Positions 8,479 to 12,573 of a stretch of 12,573 nucleotides of DNA are shown here, piece by piece. This stretch comes from an uncultured Clostridia bacterium (GTDB lineage: Bacteria; Bacillota; Clostridia; Oscillospirales; Ruminococcaceae). Under the pieces are notes generated by a model. It was given only the letters and a program-made list of their open reading frames with translations. It searched no databases and was not told the DNA's origin. Where the stretch lies: contig CALDJI010000186.1 in assembly GCA_937901805.1 (NCBI GenBank), forward strand, positions 1-12,573, in the 5' to 3' direction. Both the position numbers and the translations under genes were made by a program. Within the stretch, counting starts at the first letter, position 1. Each line of letters starts with the position of its first letter.

Positions 8479-10302
8479 TTATCTGCCTGTCCCAATATAG
8501 CTGACAGGGTTTACTTTATAACCGTTGAGAATGATTTCAAAATGGCAGTGGTTTCCAAACGCATTTCCGGTCTGCCCCACAGCAGCAATCTGCTGTCCCT
8601 GGCTGACCCTTTGACCTGGATAAACATAGACTGCACTGTTGTGCGCATACAGTGTCTGGACGCCATTTCCGTGATCAATTACAACATAGTTTCCATAACC
8701 ATAGTTCCAACCATAGTTTGTCGCTGTCACAACGGTCCCAGAGTCTGCCGCATAAACAGCTGATCCAGCGCCTGCGGCAATGTCCATCCCCGTATGTCCG
8801 TAATACTCACCGTAACCACAGCTGTAGTAACCGCCTGCCACCGGCCAAATAAACCGACCGCTGCCAGTGGTAGTAATTGCACCCGTATAGGTGCTTGAAC
8901 CGCGGGAAGTATAAACCGGCTTTTCCTTTGTACCAACCAAAATCACCTTATTGACCGGTTTTTTTGTTGTGGTAACAGTATCCCTGCTGCGTCCTGTTTC
9001 CACTCCGTTGACATAGGTTACCTTACCCACAATCAGGCGTTCGCCTTCCTGGCCCTCCGTCTGCACTTCGGTTTCGCCCTCGTAATAGCTGCCGGACTCT
9101 TCTTCTACCGTCTGGTAGGCGATTTCCTCAGTCCAGCTTTCAACACGGGCAACCTGAACACTGAGATAGGGCACGGAACTTGCAACTTTCAGAGTTTCCC
9201 CAGGATACATCTTATCCTGAAGATCCCCCCCGCCGTTGATTGCCTGTAATTCCTTAAAAGGAACCCCAACCTTATCGGCAATTAAAGAGGGGGCGTCGCC
9301 CTCCTGTACAACATAGGTGCGCTCTTCCGAAATATTGGAATTAATCAGGGATTCTATTTTTTCATACGGAATCACACTTGCCACAGAGTAAAGCCCGTTT
9401 TTCACTTCAACATCCCGTACAAAAGAAACCTCCTCATTTTCCGCGCCGGTCCGGTAGGAGGCCAGCTTGGTATCCAAAGCGTCCTGAAGTTCTTGTCCTT
9501 CCGTCACCGCGCCGACAAAGCTCCCATCAATATATAATCCGCTTGCCTGGGTGATTTCACTGCCGGAAGAGGCAATTAATGTATTGCACAGGGTATCTAC
9601 ATCGATCAACTCTTCAGAACTGGGGACAGCTGCAATGGTATAAACCGGGGCAAGTTCAAGCTTTTCCTCGCCTTCCTGGTAGATGACACGATCATTCATC
9701 ATGCTCTGCGCATCATCAAAGACAGATTCGCTTTGAATATAGCCGACGGTTGTTCCATCATATTCTACCTGCAATGCATACTGAACATTCAATTGGGAAT
9801 GGATGGTATACACCAAAACCCCGATAGCAATCACTGGGGCAATGTAGTTGAGGGCGCGGCAGCAATAGGAAAACCCTTTTTTGCCGCCTGCACGGCAATA
9901 CACTCCAATTTGCCTGACAAAAGCAGCCGATCCCTGCGCCTTTGCCTCTTTTAAATCCGCAATGACGCGATCCCGCTTCTGAACAAACAATTCCGCTGTA
10001 CGCAGCGCTTGCTTAGGAGCCTTGTCCACCTTTTTTACAGCACGCTTTTCCGCCAAAGCGATAAAACGCGCATACGCTTCCGTTTTACATTTCGCAAAAC
10101 GATACAGATAAAGCTTTTTTAACCGTTTTGCAGTACGTACTAGTTTGATTCCTGTGTATAAAGATAAATCATAGATTTTATTTGAAATTGTAGTAGCAAA
10201 CTGCATCGTTTTACCCATCACTTTTGACAGCACAGAATTGGGTTCAAATTCCTGCTTTTCAGCAGGTCTCTGCTGTGCTTCTTCGTTTTGGCTACGAGCC
10301 AT
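8479..10302 (-). CDS. membrane-anchored M23 endopeptidase with LysM and G5 domains
   Basis: Predicted peptidoglycan cross-bridge or stem-peptide endopeptidase working outside the cell. Residues are numbered from the longest frame (TTG, 10323). Order: a basic, helix-rich N-terminal region (about 1-157, likely cytoplasmic), one membrane helix (about 159-175), an extracellular linker, a LysM domain (about 335-382, YVVQEGD ... YPGETLKV), a G5 domain (about 388-466), and a C-terminal M23 domain (about 490-608). Zinc and catalytic residues are His510 and Asp514 (GHTGMD), His561 (LYAHNS) and His592/His594 (NHCHFE), so it should be active. I prefer the ATG at 10300-10302 (607 aa), because AAGGGAG (10311-10317) sits 8 nt before it. 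It is transcribed alone. The approximately 155-residue cationic cytoplasmic region is unusual. Confidence 0.93.
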   Translation of the reverse strand: MARSQNEEAQQRPAEKQEFEPNSVLSKVMGKTMQFATTISNKIYDLSLYTGIKLVRTAKRLKKLYLYRFAKCKTEAYARFIALAEKRAVKKVDKAPKQALRTAELFVQKRDRVIADLKEAKAQGSAAFVRQIGVYCRAGGKKGFSYCCRALNYIAPVIAIGVLVYTIHSQLNVQYALQVEYDGTTVGYIQSESVFDDAQSMMNDRVIYQEGEEKLELAPVYTIAAVPSSEELIDVDTLCNTLIASSGSEITQASGLYIDGSFVGAVTEGQELQDALDTKLASYRTGAENEEVSFVRDVEVKNGLYSVASVIPYEKIESLINSNISEERTYVVQEGDAPSLIADKVGVPFKELQAINGGGDLQDKMYPGETLKVASSVPYLSVQVARVESWTEEIAYQTVEEESGSYYEGETEVQTEGQEGERLIVGKVTYVNGVETGRSRDTVTTTKKPVNKVILVGTKEKPVYTSRGSSTYTGAITTTGSGRFIWPVAGGYYSCGYGEYYGHTGMDIAAGAGSAVYAADSGTVVTATNYGWNYGYGNYVVIDHGNGVQTLYAHNSAVYVYPGQRVSQGQQIAAVGQTGNAFGNHCHFEIILNGYKVNPVSYIGTGR

Positions 10303-10367
10303 TGCATCAACTCCCTTCATCAATCTATCTTCTGTATCCAGGCTTTTTGAGAAAAACCACAGTCCCT

Positions 10368-10395
10368 ATTATACTCATTTTCAGAAAAAAGGCAA
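10368..10395 (-). promoter_or_regulatory. sigma-A promoter of the M23 peptidase gene
   Basis: Minus strand has a perfect TATAAT (10368-10373) with a partial -35 TTGCCT (10390-10395) at 16 bp. Transcription would start near 10361, about 60 nt before the ATG. A second perfect TTGACA at 10418-10423 has no -10 box at a suitable distance. Confidence 0.65.
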
Positions 10396-10424
10396 TGACT
10401 TTCACGAAACCTTCATTTGTCAAG

Positions 10425-10466
10425 AGATATTTATGCTAAAAAAACACTTTTTCAGCATAAATATTT
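10425..10466. repeat. 42-nt AT-rich inverted repeat upstream of the M23 promoter
   Basis: Arms 10425-10437 and 10454-10466 match as inverted repeats over 13 positions with one G-T wobble. Inside, after one mismatch, five A-T pairs continue to a four-base loop. Neither strand has a T-tract after it, so it is not a standard terminator. The rest of 10396-10609 is AT-rich and holds no convincing gene; TTTTCTGT (10539-10546) can pair with ACAGAAAA (10557-10564), a weak hairpin that might end the Nudix transcript. Confidence 0.6.
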
Positions 10467-10609
10467 AGCTTATTTGATGAGTAAAATGGAGATTTTTTCT
10501 AAAACAAGTAAAATATATTTAGAAGAAACAAACCCTATTTTTCTGTTTCTCCCATCACAGAAAATGCATAATTTCCTGCATCCGAAGCCATTTTCCGATT
10601 CCAAAACTG

Positions 10610-11065
10610 TTATTTAAGAGTATTTTCCCATACCCCATGTTCCGAATGAAGATAGACTTCGCTGAGGGAATCTTCTAAAAAGACACGGAGCATGTAGTCC
10701 ATTCCAGGGGCAAGCCGGCTCTTTTTCATCTCGTCCAAACGCATCCAAAAAACCTTCCCTTCTTCTGAGGAAGAGAGCTCCCCATCAAAAACATCCGCTT
10801 TATAGAAAAGGACAACCGCTCTGGTCTGTGCATCCTCCATCCACTGCTTCATGCCGCACAAAACCGGATGATAGACAGTAAATCCCGTCTCCTCCCGCAT
10901 TTCCCGGATTACAGAATCCACAAAGGATTCTCCCGGCTCCACATGGCTGCCCGGGAAAGTGATTCCGCCCCAGATTGGGTCTTTTCTGTCCAATACAAGG
11001 ACATTGCCCCGTCTGTCGGACAGCATACACATATTCATTAAAATTGCCTTTTCCCGTTCTCTCAC
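10610..11065 (-). CDS. Nudix hydrolase, MutT/8-oxo-dGTP diphosphatase-like
   Basis: Cytosolic Nudix pyrophosphohydrolase, probably cleaning up oxidised or other nucleoside diphosphate derivatives; the substrate cannot be told from sequence. From the GTG start it is 151 residues. The Nudix box spans about 40-62 (HVEPGE ... REMREETGF) with catalytic Glu55, Glu58 and Glu59 in place. The box's first Gly is Ser40 (PGSHVEPGE), a substitution that may be tolerated. The frame is open to a TTG at 11114-11116, but GTG at 11063-11065 has GGGAGG six bases upstream, and the protein then begins just before the conserved AILMNMCML strand seen in relatives. No clear promoter was found in the 270 nt upstream. 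Confidence 0.9.
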   Translation of the reverse strand: MREREKAILMNMCMLSDRRGNVLVLDRKDPIWGGITFPGSHVEPGESFVDSVIREMREETGFTVYHPVLCGMKQWMEDAQTRAVVLFYKADVFDGELSSSEEGKVFWMRLDEMKKSRLAPGMDYMLRVFLEDSLSEVYLHSEHGVWENTLK

Positions 11066-11181
11066 GCTATTCCTCCCTGCTGAAAGCTTTTTGATGATTT
11101 CCAACTGTTTTTTCAAGCGGGCAACTGCTCCCCTGCCTGCACACTGATAAAAAGCGGGCGCAATAAACTATCCTATTGGGA

Positions 11182-11218
11182 AGCTGAATGAAACTTGCGA
11201 TTATGGCTTGATTCAGCT
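11182..11218 (-). other. stem-loop in the untranslated region upstream of the Nudix gene
   Basis: AGCTGAAT (11182-11189) is a perfect inverted match to ATTCAGCT (11211-11218) around a 21-base interior. It lies midway between the MTA/SAH nucleosidase hairpin and the Nudix start. No T-tract follows, and no known RNA family was recognised. The rest of 11066-11287 shows nothing definite. Confidence 0.3.
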
Positions 11219-11287
11219 GTTTTCCGGCGTGCACCGCAGTTTTCCTTATCGACTGCTAAAGGTTCCGTTGAGAGCCATGTCAAACAA

Positions 11288-11315
11288 GCAGGCTATGAAA
11301 ATTTTCACAGCCTGC
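11288..11315 (-). terminator. probable terminator hairpin after the MTA/SAH nucleosidase gene
   Basis: GCAGGCT (11288-11294) pairs with AGCCTGC (11309-11315); after one A/C mismatch, TGAAAA pairs with TTTTCA in the centre, giving a nearly loopless 28-nt palindrome. It lies 20 nt after the stop codon. The tail on the minus strand (TTGTTTG) is a poor T-tract, so termination may be incomplete and allow read-through to the Nudix gene. Confidence 0.55.
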
Positions 11316-11335
11316 CTGCTCCCATCCCCCGCCCA

Positions 11336-12022
11336 TCATCTATGTGTAAGTTCCAGCATTTTCAAAATAATCTTGGCGGAATGCTGTGCCGCCACCTCAA
11401 TAAAATTATCATAGGATGCGTCCGCCCCCTCATCCGCAGAATCCGACATGGTGCGGATAACCAGGAATGGTTTTCCGTTCATATAGCTGACCTGCCCAAT
11501 GGCGGCTCCTTCCATCTCCACACAGGCGGGAGACAGCCGTCTATTGATATCCGCTTTGACTGCTGAATCGTTGACAAAAACATCCCCGGAAGCGATCCGA
11601 CCGCGCCCGAAATGGCCGTTAATCTCCGGCAGTGCAGCGCATGCTTCCTCGCAAAGAGAGATGAGATAGGGATCCGCCTCAAAGAACTGGCGATTCGGAT
11701 AATAATGCAGCATCACGGGGTCCTGGTCGTGAAATGCAACTTCCGTCCCAATGACAACATCCATAACGGACAATCCCAGTTTCATCGCCCCGGCTATTCC
11801 GACATTGATCACACGTCCGGCTCCAAACTGGTGGATTGCCGTAGAAGCGCAGACAGCAGCGTTCACCTTCCCAATTCCGCAGCAGACGAGGACCACCGCG
11901 CGGCTGCCGATCGTTCCTTCATAAAAGGTAGTGCCATACATGGGAGTCTGACGTTCAATAATCATTTTTTCTTTGATCAGCGCAACTTCTTCTTCCAATG
12001 CGCCCAAAATTCCCCAGATCAT
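11336..12022 (-). CDS. mtnN: 5'-methylthioadenosine/S-adenosylhomocysteine nucleosidase
   Basis: Cytosolic enzyme that cleaves adenine from 5'-methylthioadenosine, S-adenosylhomocysteine and 5'-deoxyadenosine, feeding methionine salvage and the activated methyl cycle and yielding S-ribosylhomocysteine for LuxS where present. From the ATG it has 228 residues, the usual length. Markers: MIWGILGALEEEV with Glu12, VINVGIAGA (71-79), the nucleoside-binding VEMEG with Glu171 (Glu174 in E. coli), and RTMSDSADEG with catalytic Asp194 (Asp197 in E. coli). The frame is open to 12085, but ATG 12020-12022 has AGGAGG seven bases upstream, and the promoter occupies the extra codons. Divergent from the plus-strand gene at 12224. 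Confidence 0.96.
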   Translation of the reverse strand: MIWGILGALEEEVALIKEKMIIERQTPMYGTTFYEGTIGSRAVVLVCCGIGKVNAAVCASTAIHQFGAGRVINVGIAGAMKLGLSVMDVVIGTEVAFHDQDPVMLHYYPNRQFFEADPYLISLCEEACAALPEINGHFGRGRIASGDVFVNDSAVKADINRRLSPACVEMEGAAIGQVSYMNGKPFLVIRTMSDSADEGADASYDNFIEVAAQHSAKIILKMLELTHR

Positions 12023-12056
12023 TCTGGTTCCTCCTTTTTCCTGAAAGTATCTTTTT

Positions 12057-12085
12057 AGTATAGTCCCTTTCTCCCACCCCGTCAA
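12057..12085 (-). promoter_or_regulatory. sigma-A promoter of the MTA/SAH nucleosidase gene
   Basis: Minus strand TTGACG (12080-12085) and TATACT (12057-12062) are separated by 17 bp. Start is expected near 12050, leaving a short leader of about 28 nt. Confidence 0.8.
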
Positions 12086-12128
12086 TCAAAGCGCAGCCTT
12101 CTCTACAATCCAAAACTGAAATTCATGA

Positions 12129-12157
12129 TTGAAAAACTACTGGGATTCTTCTATAAT
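12129..12157 (+). promoter_or_regulatory. sigma-A promoter of the plus-strand membrane-protein gene
   Basis: TTGAAA (12129-12134), 17-bp spacer, perfect TATAAT (12152-12157). Start is expected near 12164. It diverges from the nucleosidase promoter, with 43 bp between the two -35 boxes. Confidence 0.85.
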
Positions 12158-12223
12158 AAGGAGTAATTGACGATACCAAGGGATCCCGCGGTGTTCACCC
12201 TATCACACAGAGGAGGCCGTTTT

Positions 12224-12550
12224 ATGCCAGTGGTGCTGCTTCAAGCGCAAGCGGAAAACACTCGGGGAGGATTTTCCTCACTCGCGCTTACAATGCTGTT
12301 AATTGCCGTAATGTTTGTTTTGGTGTATTTGATTGCTGTCATGGCGCCGAAAATTTCCAATTTTTTAGTGAAGATTTTCCCTGCGCTTGCAAAAGTCAAT
12401 GAGCCGAAGCCGCTGGAGCCTCCCAAATATAAAAAGAGCCGATGGGAAACCGAAGGGCTGCCCAAACAGGAAAATGAAGAGGACGCGCAAACACCGGGAT
12501 CCTCTGATGGGGAGTCCGATGAAAACAAAAAAGAAGAACAATCAAAATAA
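12224..12550 (+). CDS. small single-pass membrane protein with charged C-terminal tail, function unknown
   Basis: 108 residues from the ATG at 12224-12226, chosen because GGAGG (12212-12216) lies 7 nt upstream; the frame is open further upstream, without ribosome binding site support. One hydrophobic helix (about 17-41) is followed by an amphipathic stretch (KISNFLVKIFPALAKV), a proline-rich linker and a disordered, acidic tail (about 75-108). The layout recalls OadG-type gamma subunits of sodium-pumping decarboxylases, but I see no decisive motif; an unrelated anchor protein is equally possible. A second gene begins 16 nt after its stop, so it is probably the first gene of a plus-strand operon. 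Confidence 0.8.
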   Translation: MPVVLLQAQAENTRGGFSSLALTMLLIAVMFVLVYLIAVMAPKISNFLVKIFPALAKVNEPKPLEPPKYKKSRWETEGLPKQENEEDAQTPGSSDGESDENKKEEQSK

Positions 12551-12566
12551 AAGGGGATTTACAAGA

Positions 12567-12573
12567 ATGGCAA
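12567..12573 (+). CDS. start of a further gene cut by the window edge
   Basis: ATG at 12567-12569 followed by GCA (Met-Ala), preceded by AAGGGG at about 10 nt spacing and just 16 nt after the preceding stop. Only two full codons are visible, so the product cannot be named. Confidence 0.5.

Noticed and set aside
10417-10617. 66-codon plus-strand frame between the M23 and Nudix genes
   Set aside because: Non-ATG start, no ribosome binding site, low-complexity AT-rich composition, and it covers the inverted repeat; it ends within the Nudix coding region on the other strand.
12023-12085. Longer N-terminus for the MTA/SAH nucleosidase
   Set aside because: The extra 21 codons contain the -10 box and ribosome binding site; the family starts at the MIWGILGALEEEV sequence.
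12187-12201. Minus-strand AGGGTGAACACCGCG, resembling the T-box antiterminator motif AGGGTGGNACCGCG
   Set aside because: It carries an extra base and changed bases in the core, no specifier stem or terminator follows, and it lies upstream of a nucleosidase gene whose own promoter is downstream of it. Chance resemblance.

Overview
The window looks like core chromosome of a Gram-positive anaerobe of class Clostridia, probably near the Oscillospirales/Ruminococcaceae. This is inferred from a perfect CIRCE operator in front of groES-groEL, AGGAGG-type ribosome binding sites, sigma-A promoters close to consensus, several TTG/GTG starts, the walJ(yycJ)-rlmH pair, and a LysM/G5/M23 cell-wall hydrolase. 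No mobile element, CRISPR array, rRNA or tRNA was seen. All genes are on the minus strand except the last one and a half at the right end.

Layout in ascending coordinates (the minus-strand genes are read right to left). 1-1600: groEL (cut by the window edge) and groES with a sigma-A promoter and CIRCE. 1702-3549: a 553-aa membrane protein of unknown function with its own promoter and terminator. 3588-5385: an operon of two unknown membrane proteins (480 aa TPR-like and 99 aa, overlapping by 11 nt) behind an extended -10 promoter. 5389-6717: rlmH and a walJ/yycJ-type metallo-beta-lactamase-fold protein, closely spaced and closed by a terminator. 6733-8251: murA with a near-ideal promoter, a 137-nt leader holding a possible 16-codon leader ORF, and a terminator that directly abuts the walJ ribosome binding site. 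8430-10395: a membrane-anchored M23 endopeptidase with its terminator, promoter and a 42-nt inverted repeat upstream. 10610-11065: a Nudix hydrolase. 11336-12085: an MTA/SAH nucleosidase. 12129-12573: divergently, a small single-pass membrane protein and the first codons of another gene.

Themes: protein folding (GroES/GroEL), peptidoglycan synthesis and remodelling (MurA, the M23 hydrolase, possibly WalJ), ribosome maturation (RlmH), and nucleotide/methyl-cycle clean-up (Nudix, MTAN). The unknown membrane genes at 1764-5319 are the least explained part. Several start codons were moved from the longest reading frame on ribosome-binding-site evidence (walJ 6717, M23 10302, Nudix 11065, MTAN 12022, plus-strand gene 12224).

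I found no clear novel defence or biosynthetic system. The best leads are the multi-repeat 553-aa exported-domain protein, the TPR/99-aa membrane pair, and non-coding structure around murA, walJ and the M23 gene.
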